This document shows, piece by piece, positions 1-5,551 of a DNA stretch of 5,551 nt. The position numbers were made by a program, and so were the translations under genes. Position 1 is the stretch's first letter; each line of letters starts with the position of its first letter. Source of the DNA: Bacteroidota bacterium (GTDB lineage: Bacteria > Bacteroidota > Bacteroidia > NS11-12g > UBA955); contig CANFUB010000188.1 in the NCBI GenBank assembly GCA_947450015.1, positions 1 through 5,551 of the forward strand. The letters run 5' to 3'. The notes beneath the pieces were generated by a model, which saw nothing but the letters and a program-made list of their open reading frames with translations, did not search any database and was not told the DNA's origin.

Positions 1-474
1 ACAGGTGCACAAAACGATTTGGAACGCATTACTAAAATGGCCTATTCTATGGTTACCATTTATGGAATGAATGATAGAATTGGCAATGTTAGTTTCAATG
101 ATTCGACTGGAGAGTACACTTATAGTAAACCTTACAGCGAAAAAACTGCAGAGATGATAGACGAAGAAGTTCGTAAAATCATTGACATTGCTTATGTAAG
201 AACAAAAGCCTTGTTAAGTAGCAAAAAAGCAGAATTGATTAATTTGGCTCAAGAGCTATTGAAGAAAGAAATCTTGTTCCAATACGATTTAGAAGCATTA
301 ATCGGTAAACGTCCATTCGATCATAAAACCAATTATGAGAACTACATGGAAAGCGATTCAACTAAGAAAGATGATGTTGTAGTTCCAGTGGTGGAAAATG
401 ACACTACAAATACTGTTGTTGAGCCAACGCAAACGCCTGAGAACAGTGCTACTGCCGACGATCAAAGCGCCTAA
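1..474 (+). CDS. ftsH: ATP-dependent zinc metalloprotease FtsH, C-terminal part (5' truncated by window)
   Basis: The reading frame is open from base 1 and codes for 157 residues before a TAA stop. It opens with TGAQNDLERITKMAYSMV, the conserved part of the M41 peptidase domain that follows the HEXXH zinc site. The Asp of TGAQND probably corresponds to the third zinc ligand (Asp492 of E. coli FtsH). The next stretches, VTIYGMNDRIGNVSF (about residues 18-32), KPYSEKTAEMIDEEV (43-57) and the ALIGKRPF end of the peptidase domain (99-106), are typical of Bacteroidetes FtsH. FtsH is a membrane-anchored hexameric AAA+ protease that degrades misfolded membrane proteins and some regulators. The membrane segments, AAA module and HEXXH motif lie outside the window. 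After the peptidase domain comes a tail of about 50 residues rich in Asp, Glu, Thr and Val, probably disordered. The gene is complete at its 3' end. Identification is firm by family resemblance. Confidence 0.96.
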   Translation, partial: TGAQNDLERITKMAYSMVTIYGMNDRIGNVSFNDSTGEYTYSKPYSEKTAEMIDEEVRKIIDIAYVRTKALLSSKKAELINLAQELLKKEILFQYDLEALIGKRPFDHKTNYENYMESDSTKKDDVVVPVVENDTTNTVVEPTQTPENSATADDQSA

Positions 475-506
475 TATTTATACCAAATAGTGCCTTCATT
501 CAAACA

Positions 507-773
507 ATGAAAACACTGCTCTTTATATTAACTCTATTGACAACCCAAAAAGCTTGGGGTAGCGATACCCTAAGCTGTAATGGGACTTTAGATAAAGATG
601 GTAAAAAGCATGGCGTATGGCTTTGCAAAAACAACTCCGGTCAATTACTTAAAAAAGAGCGCTACAAGCACGGTGATTTAAGCACATGGATGATATTTAA
701 CAACAAAGGTCAAATGGTGCAATCGCGCAACCGCAAAGGCAAAATAAGAAAGTATAATCCTTGTGGGTGTTAA
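507..773 (+). CDS. small secreted MORN/YwqK-like protein, function unknown
   Basis: This is an 88-residue protein. Its N-terminus (MKTLLFILTLLTTQKAWGSD) looks like a Sec signal peptide with probable cleavage after AWG (residue 18). The mature part, DKDGKKHGVW (29-38), then SGQLL (44-48) and ERYKHGDLSTW (51-61), resembles the repeat pattern of MORN_2/YwqK-like proteins, which are common in Bacteroidetes as short exported proteins of unknown role. About 1.5-2 repeat units are present. The mature protein has four cysteines (24, 40, 86, 88) and ends in a CGC motif, which would suit disulfide formation in the periplasm or outside the cell. The C-terminal third is strongly basic (RNRKGKIRK). The gene starts 32 nt after the ftsH stop on the same strand and ends 44 nt before a strong terminator, so it could be co-transcribed with ftsH. 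No Shine-Dalgarno sequence is visible. The YwqK name should not be read as evidence of an antitoxin role. Confidence 0.8.
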   Translation: MKTLLFILTLLTTQKAWGSDTLSCNGTLDKDGKKHGVWLCKNNSGQLLKKERYKHGDLSTWMIFNNKGQMVQSRNRKGKIRKYNPCGC

Positions 774-817
774 GATTAAATCGGTAAATAGTAAAATTAT
801 TTTTATGATTGAAAAAC

Positions 818-851
818 AAAAGGCGACATTTTTTTAAATGTCGCCTTTTTT
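818..851. terminator. bidirectional intrinsic terminator between convergent genes
   Basis: A perfect 14-bp inverted repeat (818-831 pairing with 836-849, core AGGCGACATTT/AAATGTCGCCT) encloses a 4-nt TTTT loop. On the plus strand the stem runs into a T-run ending at 851. On the minus strand the stem is followed by TTTTGTTTTT. It lies 44 nt after the stop of the small secreted protein (+) and 17 nt after the stop of the beta-barrel gene (-), so it can end transcription from both sides. Confidence 0.92.
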
Positions 852-866
852 AGAAGATTTTGAATT

Positions 867-1589
867 TTATTTGAATTTTTTCAGGCTAAAATTATAACGA
901 AGTCCTACAAAAATATTACCTGACCTAACACTCATAGCACCTTGAGCCTCTTGAACAAAACCACAAGTATTGTAATAAGTATAGTTTCGCAAGACATAAT
1001 TAGTTTTTCTATATAAATATCCAACACTCAATGATAATCTTTCATTTAATTTATAACTCACATTTAATGAAGCAAATTGTCCTTTTTTATTCTCTAAAAA
1101 ATCACATAAACTAAAATATGAAGATGAATCATTTTGTGCGCAAGTTACAGTATCCTTTATCCGGTCTCTTCTTGAAAACAAACTATAAGAGGTAGATGAT
1201 AAACCAAACTCTGCTTTAATCTTAATTTTACTATTTACGCTATACTCCGCTCCTAAAGAAACTCCAAAACTATTTGCTCGTAATTTAATTTCGGTAAAAG
1301 CAATTTCAGCAGGTCTTACAATAAAATTACCACGGTACATTTTATTTGTTAAAAAAGTAAAATTTGGATTAATTGAAATAGATAGTTTTTTATACTGAAA
1401 AGCGCTTAGTCCCAATTTCAATTGTATGGCATATTGATCGGTTTTATAAATTCCACTCCTTAATGTAGGAGAGGCAAAATATCCCAATTCAAAAAAGTGA
1501 ACCCTGCTTGAATCTATTTTTGGAATTAAACCAAAGCAATCCTTATTCAGTAAGAACAAACAAGCGATATAAAAACACTTCTTTACCAT
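867..1589 (-). CDS. probable outer-membrane beta-barrel protein, function unknown
   Basis: This is a 240-residue protein with a probable signal peptide (hydrophobic core CFYIACLFLL, residues 5-14; cleavage perhaps after CFG, residue 20). The c-region NKDC is unusual and does not form a lipobox. From about residue 30 the sequence is a series of alternating polar/hydrophobic stretches that look like amphipathic beta strands: YAIQLKLGLSAF (53-64), LSISINPNFTFL (69-80), FGVSLGAEYSV (108-118), KIKIKAEFGLSS (121-132), ASLNVSYKL (173-181) and RLSLSVGYLYR (184-194). The last strand, NIFVGLRYNFSL (225-236), ends close to the C-terminus with aromatic residues, as expected of an outer-membrane insertion signal. 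Cysteines 150, 162 and 209 lie in predicted loops. The start at 1589 is the only reasonable one: an in-frame stop sits 9 nt upstream, and the next Met (84) would remove the signal peptide. The first 47 nt overlap the end of the upstream gene in another frame. No PorP/SprF signature was seen. Strand assignments are by eye. Confidence 0.82.
   Translation of the reverse strand: MVKKCFYIACLFLLNKDCFGLIPKIDSSRVHFFELGYFASPTLRSGIYKTDQYAIQLKLGLSAFQYKKLSISINPNFTFLTNKMYRGNFIVRPAEIAFTEIKLRANSFGVSLGAEYSVNSKIKIKAEFGLSSTSYSLFSRRDRIKDTVTCAQNDSSSYFSLCDFLENKKGQFASLNVSYKLNERLSLSVGYLYRKTNYVLRNYTYYNTCGFVQEAQGAMSVRSGNIFVGLRYNFSLKKFK
1543..1589 (-). other. 47-nt out-of-frame coding overlap
   Basis: The stop codon of the secreted-protein gene (1543-1545) lies 44 nt inside the beta-barrel gene, whose ATG is at 1587-1589. 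In one frame the stretch encodes the last strand of the sorting domain (EVFLYRLFVLTE). In the other it encodes the signal peptide of the next protein (MVKKCFYIACLFLLN). Both ends look functionally complete, so neither start nor stop looks misplaced. The arrangement suggests translational coupling. Confidence 0.8.
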
Positions 1590-2688
1590 ATTGTATTCTT
1601 AGGAAATTAATTCCTGGTTCCAAATTTAGGTCATTTTTAGGAATATAAATTTGTTGTTTTTCACTACCTTCATTTAAAGGAATTTGAATTTTTTTGCCTC
1701 TTACTTTTCCATCAAGACCAACGTTTTCAATACTTAATTCAGAAGAATTATTGATAACCCCATTCTTTTCATAAAGCATCTCAACATTTTCTTTCGCAAC
1801 AATAAAATTGAATTTTGAAAAGCCTACTTCATCTTCTAAATATTTATTCGTGGTATGCATTGGATTATTATCCGAAATTACTGTTGATGGCTGTCCGTAA
1901 CTAGTTTCATCGCAGTGAAACCTAACAGTTATAACAATACTTTTATTTGCATCAAAACTCATTAATGTATCTTTTGTATTGTTTAATGTAAGATACTTGC
2001 CAGAATCGGTTTGTAAAATAGAGGCACCTTGATTAAATAAATCACCATAACTAAAATAGCCATTATTTGTAAAAATAAATGAACTTTGCTTTAATATTTT
2101 ACCTGTTGTTATTACAGTGTCAGTAAGTGAATCTGAAGCCCAGATAATAACTTCATATGATAATCTAACTGTTGGATCATTATTTGGAATTAACATATAG
2201 CCTGTCATACCGGAAAATCTAATATTATTATTAGTTGTTAAACTATCCGCAAAATCAATATGACTATTAACGGCAAGAGAACCAACAGATGGAACGGTAT
2301 TAATATTTTCTACTCCAAAAATATTATAATTTTTCAATTTTATGATTATGCTCCTTGGATCGAATCCTGAGTCAAAATGCAATAAATTAAACCCTTTTGT
2401 TTCCTGTCCTACAGAAGCACTGTGCTTTGCTTTAATATTACCTTTTTGGGTCCCTCCATTAAGTATTCCACCATTGTTCACTGCAAAAGCCTGGCACTCC
2501 GCAACTGCACATCCTGCATCAGACCTATGATCTCCTTGCGACATTTGCTTACCTACAATTGTAGCCCAACATTTATACTTGTAGCTAATATATCTACTAC
2601 AATTTTTTCTTTTATCAAACCTTGTATCTCCAAATACGACACTAGTCGCTATAAATCCGAGTAATACTGTTAAAACTAATTTTTTCAT
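1543..2688 (-). CDS. secreted protein with probable T9SS type A C-terminal sorting domain
   Basis: This is a 381-residue protein that I do not recognise as a characterised family. It begins with a clear Sec signal peptide (MKKLVLTVLLGFIATSVVFG, cleavage probably after residue 20). The N-terminal mature region has four cysteines (30, 40, 60, 65) among charged and aromatic residues. It is followed by a Gly/Asn-rich stretch (71-80) and then about 200 residues rich in Ser, Thr, Asn and hydrophobic residues with beta-strand character. A fifth cysteine is at 259. The last ~65 residues (about 317-381) follow the layout of a T9SS type A sorting domain: IENVGLDGKV, KKIQIPL, IYIPKNDL, then LEPGINFLRIQYGKEVF (357-372) and a final hydrophobic strand LYRLFVL. 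In known cargo this domain directs passage across the outer membrane and attachment to or release from the cell surface. This assignment rests on pattern resemblance only. The DNA is more AT-rich than the tyrS-metH block. The gene probably forms a two-gene operon with the overlapping beta-barrel gene. Confidence 0.85.
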   Translation of the reverse strand: MKKLVLTVLLGFIATSVVFGDTRFDKRKNCSRYISYKYKCWATIVGKQMSQGDHRSDAGCAVAECQAFAVNNGGILNGGTQKGNIKAKHSASVGQETKGFNLLHFDSGFDPRSIIIKLKNYNIFGVENINTVPSVGSLAVNSHIDFADSLTTNNNIRFSGMTGYMLIPNNDPTVRLSYEVIIWASDSLTDTVITTGKILKQSSFIFTNNGYFSYGDLFNQGASILQTDSGKYLTLNNTKDTLMSFDANKSIVITVRFHCDETSYGQPSTVISDNNPMHTTNKYLEDEVGFSKFNFIVAKENVEMLYEKNGVINNSSELSIENVGLDGKVRGKKIQIPLNEGSEKQQIYIPKNDLNLEPGINFLRIQYGKEVFLYRLFVLTE

Positions 2689-2760
2689 TTTTTTGATTGT
2701 TAAATTTTTTTATTCCTTTAAATTTTTATGTTCCATAGTTAAAGTTATTATTTGTTATAT

Positions 2761-2782
2761 TTTTATTGGTTTTATTGGTTTT
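2761..2782. repeat. 9-bp tandem direct repeat in the leader region
   Basis: The unit TTTTATTGG occurs twice in tandem (2761-2769, 2770-2778), followed by a partial third unit TTTT (2779-2782). On the minus strand, where the downstream gene is read, it appears as CCAATAAAA repeated. It lies about 75-95 nt upstream of the start codon of the secreted-protein gene. It could be a regulator binding site or an unstructured translation-enhancing leader, or simply low-complexity AT-rich sequence. Confidence 0.6.
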
Positions 2783-2839
2783 GTCCTCCCTTTTTTTAAA
2801 TTTTTAATATTTGACAAATTAAGTCTCTATAAATCAATT

Positions 2840-2881
2840 AAAAAAGCGTAGAATTACGTAAAATATTTACATAATTCTACG
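2840..2881 (-). terminator. intrinsic terminator of the tyrS-metH-PAP2-like operon
   Basis: A 35-bp near-palindrome spans 2847-2881, centred on 2864: CGTAGAATTA on the left pairs with TAATTCTACG on the right, then GTAAA/TTTAC with a 3-nt loop. The only interruption (2857 against 2871) is a C-A mismatch on the plus strand but a G-U wobble in minus-strand RNA, so the hairpin is continuous (16 pairs) only in minus-strand transcripts. In that direction the stem is followed by C and six T (2845-2840). No T-run follows on the plus strand. It lies about 145 nt beyond the stop of the PAP2-like gene. Confidence 0.8.
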
Positions 2882-3026
2882 TACGCAAAATAGGACATAT
2901 TTATACAATCAACTAACTGTTAAATAGTTTACTTAATTTATAAAACATATATTATAACAGAATAATATATTCATTAAATTAAATAGTTGTCGTAAGAAGG
3001 GTTAATTGGAAAGAAAAGTTATAAAA

Positions 3027-3644
3027 TCAGCTTGTAAAAACTAATAGACACGAAAACACCACCACAAAACCCAATAAATACCCCCAATAAATTTGTTTAA
3101 TAGTATGCGCATGCAACCATAAGCGGCTACTGCCACTTAAACCCGCTATTAAAATTGAAATTAAGAGGTAATATTCCATTTGAGCAATGTGTTGTATGGC
3201 TACGACATAAAACATCAATGCTACCATGCCTCCTGCTGCTATGGTATGACTGCTAATACCAAATTTAATGGTTATAAAGGCATTTAAAAACAAGCAAATG
3301 GCTGAACCTATCAAGAAATACATAGGCAATCCACCCATTTCATTTTTGTACAATTGATAAGCCGTTACCGCCAACAAAATGGAGATAATGACATAAGGAA
3401 AGGTACGCTGCTTATGGGTTGAGATTATGTAATTGTCTAAAAACTTAAACCGCTTCAATAAAACCACCACTAGCAAGGGCATTACCAAAGTATTAACCGC
3501 CATGTAAATTACAAGCGTAATTAATTGTTCATCGTAATACTTACTGCTGTAATAAGGATGGTATAACAACAAGCTTGCAATACCTGCATTCAAAAGAATG
3601 AGCGGATGAAACAATACTGAGAAGAACCAAGCTAAAAATTTCAT
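3027..3644 (-). CDS. PAP2-like integral membrane protein, probably degenerate phosphatase
   Basis: This is a 205-residue, very hydrophobic protein with about six membrane segments (roughly residues 5-28, 41-63, 82-98, 106-127, 136-153, 158-170, with a last one at 186-203). It resembles type 2 phosphatidic acid phosphatases. Motif 3 is present as SRLWLHAH (173-180), matching SRX5H, with H180 in the place of the catalytic nucleophile. The Asp that normally follows three residues later (HX3D) is Gln (Q184). Motif 2 is reduced to ISSH (130-133) in place of PSGH, keeping the His. Motif 1 (KX6RP) is not intact; only KQRTFP (78-83) remains. Members of the superfamily dephosphorylate lipid phosphates such as undecaprenyl pyrophosphate or lipid A at the membrane. 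With these substitutions, activity is uncertain, and this may be a Bacteroidetes-specific PAP2-related group. The gene begins 9 nt after the metH-domain gene and is the last of the operon. It ends in TGA. Confidence 0.78.
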   Translation of the reverse strand: MKFLAWFFSVLFHPLILLNAGIASLLLYHPYYSSKYYDEQLITLVIYMAVNTLVMPLLVVVLLKRFKFLDNYIISTHKQRTFPYVIISILLAVTAYQLYKNEMGGLPMYFLIGSAICLFLNAFITIKFGISSHTIAAGGMVALMFYVVAIQHIAQMEYYLLISILIAGLSGSSRLWLHAHTIKQIYWGYLLGFVVVFSCLLVFTS

Positions 3645-3653
3645 CCAAATAAA

Positions 3654-4667
3654 TTAAGCTAACACTGGCACTTCACGTGGGGCGTAATTTTTTGCTTTAT
3701 CGGCAATGGCTTTAATATGCGCTGGTGTTGTACCGCAACAGCCACCTATCATGTTCACCCAACCTTCGGCCATAAATTTCTCAACCACATTGGCCATGGC
3801 CTCGGGCGATTCATCGTATTGTCCAAACTCGTTAGGCAAACCTGCATTTGGATAGGCAGTGGTATACACCCATGCTACGCGGCTAATTTCGCTGATATGT
3901 GGAATCATATCCTTAGCACCTAAGGCGCAATTTAAACCAATGCTAATAATGTTGGCGTGCGATAAGGAGTTCCAAAATGCTTCAGGCGTTTGACCACTCA
4001 ATGTTCTTCCACTGGCATCGGTAATAGTTCCAGATACCATCACAGGAATATCAAGATTTCTTTCGTCTTTAATGGTATTCACAGCAAATAAAGCTGCTTT
4101 GGCATTCAAGGTATCAAAGATGGTTTCTACTAAGAGTAAGTCAACACCTCCATCGAGCAGGGCATTAATTTGTTTAGAATAGGCTTGTACCAAATCATTA
4201 AAAGTAACTGCTCTGTAGCCAGGGTTATTTACATCCGGACTTAAAGAAGCTGTTTTGGTGGTTGGACCAATGGCACCCGCCACAAAACGTGGCTTATCGG
4301 GATTTGTAGCTGTTACCTCGGCTGCCACTTGTTTGGCTATTTTAGCCGCTTCGAAATTGATTTCGTATACCAAATCTTCCATGTGATAATCGGCCATTGA
4401 AATGGCTTGGGCATTGAACGTATTGGTTTCAATAATATCGGCACCGGCCTCTAAAAATTCTTTGTGTATGGCTGCTACCACATCAGGTCGCGTTAATACC
4501 AATAAATCGTTATTACCTTTTATGGAGTGCGGAAAATCCTTGAATCTTTCGCCACGGTAATCCTCTTCGGTTAATTTATAGGTTTGTATCATGGTACCCA
4601 TGGCACCATCTATTACCATAATTCTTTCTGAAAGAATTTTCTCTATTGTTGCTTTGCTATTGTTCAT
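3654..4667 (-). CDS. metH: methionine synthase homocysteine-binding domain protein (split MetH, N-terminal module)
   Basis: This is a 337-residue protein consisting only of the homocysteine S-methyltransferase domain, a TIM barrel. It starts VIDGAMGTMIQ (18-28), the classic MetH N-terminus, and carries ETNTFNA (80-86), GAIGPTTKTASLSPDVNNPG (131-150), VETIFDTLNAK (180-190), SGTITDASGRTLSGQ (212-226), GLNCALG (244-250) and GGCCGTTPAHI (308-318). The zinc ligands that hold and activate homocysteine are therefore present: C247, C310 and C311. Full-length cobalamin-dependent MetH is over 1,200 residues, with pterin, B12 and reactivation domains that are absent here. In Bacteroidetes the enzyme is often split, the remainder being a separate protein, which is not in this window. 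The start at 4667 lies 2 nt after the tyrS stop (TAAATATG), so translation is probably coupled, and no riboswitch can fit in front of it. A stand-alone homocysteine methyltransferase using another methyl donor is less likely, given the MetH-type sequence. Confidence 0.93.
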   Translation of the reverse strand: MNNSKATIEKILSERIMVIDGAMGTMIQTYKLTEEDYRGERFKDFPHSIKGNNDLLVLTRPDVVAAIHKEFLEAGADIIETNTFNAQAISMADYHMEDLVYEINFEAAKIAKQVAAEVTATNPDKPRFVAGAIGPTTKTASLSPDVNNPGYRAVTFNDLVQAYSKQINALLDGGVDLLLVETIFDTLNAKAALFAVNTIKDERNLDIPVMVSGTITDASGRTLSGQTPEAFWNSLSHANIISIGLNCALGAKDMIPHISEISRVAWVYTTAYPNAGLPNEFGQYDESPEAMANVVEKFMAEGWVNMIGGCCGTTPAHIKAIADKAKNYAPREVPVLA

Positions 4668-4669
4668 AT

Positions 4670-5551
4670 TTATTCAACTGTAACTAAACAGTAATTTCCT
4701 CTTCCTTTTTGTGCCAATATGTATTTTCCTTTAATTAAAAATGAGGTATTTATAGTAGTCATTAAATCACTCACTTTTGCTTTGTTAATGCTGATACCAT
4801 TGCCTTGCAACATTTTTTTTGCTTCGGTTTTACTTGGCAATAAATTTATTTTTTCGCTTAAAAAATCAATGATATTAATTCCAGCAGCTAGTTCAGTATT
4901 TGATAATTTTGCCTGAGGTACACCTTCCATTACATTTAATAATGTTTCTTCATCAATAGTAGCCAACTCCTCTGCACTTCCTTTTCCAAATAAAATTTCG
5001 GATGCACGCACTGCTTTGTTGTAAGCATCTTCGCTGTGCACACGAATGGTAATTTCTTTGGCCAATTCCTTTTGCATTAAACGCGCGCCAGGATTAGTGA
5101 GATGTTCGGCTTCTATGGCTTCAATTTCTGCGCGTCCTTTCAAACTAAAAATGCGCATGTAGTTCACCACATCGGCATCTGCTGCATTCAACCAAAACTG
5201 ATAGAAGGCATAGGGACTTGTGCGCTTAGGATCTAACCAAATATTGCCATTTTCGGATTTGCCAAACTTAGTGCCATCGGCTTTTTTTATTAAAGGTGTT
5301 GTTAAAGCAAAAGCTTCGCCACTATCTTTTCTTCTAATTAATTCCGTTCCGGTAACAATGTTGCCCCATTGGTCGCTGCCGCCCATTTGCAGTTGCACCC
5401 CATGGTGTTTCCATAAATAATAAAAGTCGAAGCCTTGCACCAATTGGTAACTAAACTCTGTAAAAGACATACCATTTTCTAAACGGTTCTTCACACTGTC
5501 CTTGGCCATCATATAATTCACAGTAATGTGTTTGCCCACATCGCGAATAAA
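4670..5551 (-). CDS. tyrS: tyrosyl-tRNA synthetase TyrS, C-terminal two-thirds (5' end outside window)
   Basis: The frame is open to the right edge and codes for 293 residues of a bacterial TyrRS, usually about 420-430 residues long. The GTG at 5539 is an internal Val codon, not a start: the upstream codons read FIRD, giving the conserved FIRDVGKHITVNYMMAKDSV. Also visible are SFTEFSYQLVQGFDFYYL (29-46 of the fragment), GGSDQWGNI (57-65, tyrosine and ATP pocket), the signature DGTKFGKSENGNIWLD (92-107, the KMSKS-loop equivalent KFGKS), and SPYAFYQFWLN (112-122). The C-terminus (about 228-293: IIDFLSEKINLLPSKTEAKK, then GNGISINKAKV and GKYILAQKGRGNYCLV) is the S4-like tRNA-binding domain. The cytoplasmic enzyme charges tRNA-Tyr. 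The HIGH-type motif and Rossmann N-terminus are outside the window. It is the first visible gene of the tyrS-metH-PAP2 operon. Confidence 0.97.
   Translation of the reverse strand, partial: FIRDVGKHITVNYMMAKDSVKNRLENGMSFTEFSYQLVQGFDFYYLWKHHGVQLQMGGSDQWGNIVTGTELIRRKDSGEAFALTTPLIKKADGTKFGKSENGNIWLDPKRTSPYAFYQFWLNAADADVVNYMRIFSLKGRAEIEAIEAEHLTNPGARLMQKELAKEITIRVHSEDAYNKAVRASEILFGKGSAEELATIDEETLLNVMEGVPQAKLSNTELAAGINIIDFLSEKINLLPSKTEAKKMLQGNGISINKAKVSDLMTTINTSFLIKGKYILAQKGRGNYCLVTVE

Larger units (their letters stand above)
2689..3026. other. AT-rich intergenic region with leader, repeat and terminator
   Basis: These 338 bp separate the minus-strand PAP2-like gene from the minus-strand secreted-protein gene. 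The left half (about 2689-2839) is the likely leader and promoter region of the secreted-protein gene and contains a 9-bp tandem repeat and a purine-rich GGGAGGAC (minus strand, 2790-2783). A terminator hairpin occupies 2840-2881. The stretch 2882-3026 is very AT-rich and I see nothing definable in it. I found no good match to the Bacteroidetes -33/-7 promoter (TTTG ... TAnnTTTG). The nearest -7-like octamer on the minus strand, TTAATTTG (2822-2815), has one mismatch and no properly spaced -33 element. Confidence 0.75.

Noticed and set aside
507..773. Toxin-antitoxin antitoxin, as YwqK-like proteins are sometimes labelled
   Set aside because: It has an export signal and no partner toxin gene beside it; the label reflects database naming rather than evidence.
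867..1589. PorP/SprF-type T9SS component next to a T9SS cargo gene
   Set aside because: The protein is shorter than that family (about 300 residues) and lacks its N-terminal signature around the INPAYTG-type motif; only a generic barrel call is justified.
2342..2664. Plus-strand open frames opposite the secreted-protein gene
   Set aside because: They lie antisense within a gene that has a clear signal peptide and sorting domain, and their products show no domain-like features.
2710..2736. Eight-codon minus-strand reading frame (MEHKNLKE) in the leader of the secreted-protein gene, possible leader peptide
   Set aside because: It is very short, in AT-rich sequence where such frames arise by chance, with no attenuator-like hairpin next to it.
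2815..2837. Possible -7/-33 promoter on the minus strand (TTAATTTG with an upstream TTG)
   Set aside because: The -7 element has one mismatch and the spacing to the TTG is only 12 nt, well short of the roughly 19-20 expected.
2847..2881. Palindrome as a mobile-element end or integron attC site
   Set aside because: No transposase or integrase, no matching second copy and no target duplication are visible; the T-run on one side fits a terminator better.
5537..5539. GTG as the start codon of the tyrS fragment
   Set aside because: The frame stays open to the window edge and the upstream codons (FIRD) complete a conserved TyrRS motif, so this is an internal Val and the gene is cut by the window.

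Overview
The window looks like a chromosomal segment of a Bacteroidota bacterium (Flavobacteria/Chitinophagia-like). The evidence is an AT-rich sequence with no clear Shine-Dalgarno sites, a Bacteroidetes-type FtsH C-terminus, a free-standing homocysteine-binding MetH domain of the split kind seen in this phylum, and a secreted protein whose last ~65 residues read like a type IX secretion (T9SS) type A sorting domain. Species cannot be assigned from the sequence alone.

Layout. Positions 1-474 (+) hold the 3' end of ftsH. A small secreted, cysteine-containing MORN/YwqK-like protein follows at 507-773 (+). A strong bidirectional terminator (818-851) separates this from a convergent minus-strand pair: a secreted protein with a probable T9SS sorting domain (1543-2688) and a probable outer-membrane beta-barrel protein (867-1589). 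These two genes overlap by 47 nt in different frames. A 338-bp AT-rich intergenic region (2689-3026) follows, holding a terminator for the next minus-strand operon and a 9-bp tandem repeat in the probable leader of the secreted-protein gene. The rest is one compact minus-strand operon: tyrS (partial, running off the right end), then a MetH homocysteine-binding-domain protein 2 nt later, then a PAP2-like membrane protein 9 nt later.

How the genes relate. The housekeeping genes (ftsH, tyrS, metH N-domain) are well conserved and confidently named. The tight spacing of tyrS-metH-PAP2 implies co-transcription and probable translational coupling, but no shared biochemical role is apparent. The middle pair (867-2688) is clearly more AT-rich, encodes exported proteins I do not recognise as any characterised family, and is the accessory part of the window. 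Its most notable property is that one 47-nt stretch encodes the end of a sorting domain in one frame and the start of an export signal in another. I see no CRISPR array, RNA gene or insertion sequence. No defence or mobile system can be supported here.
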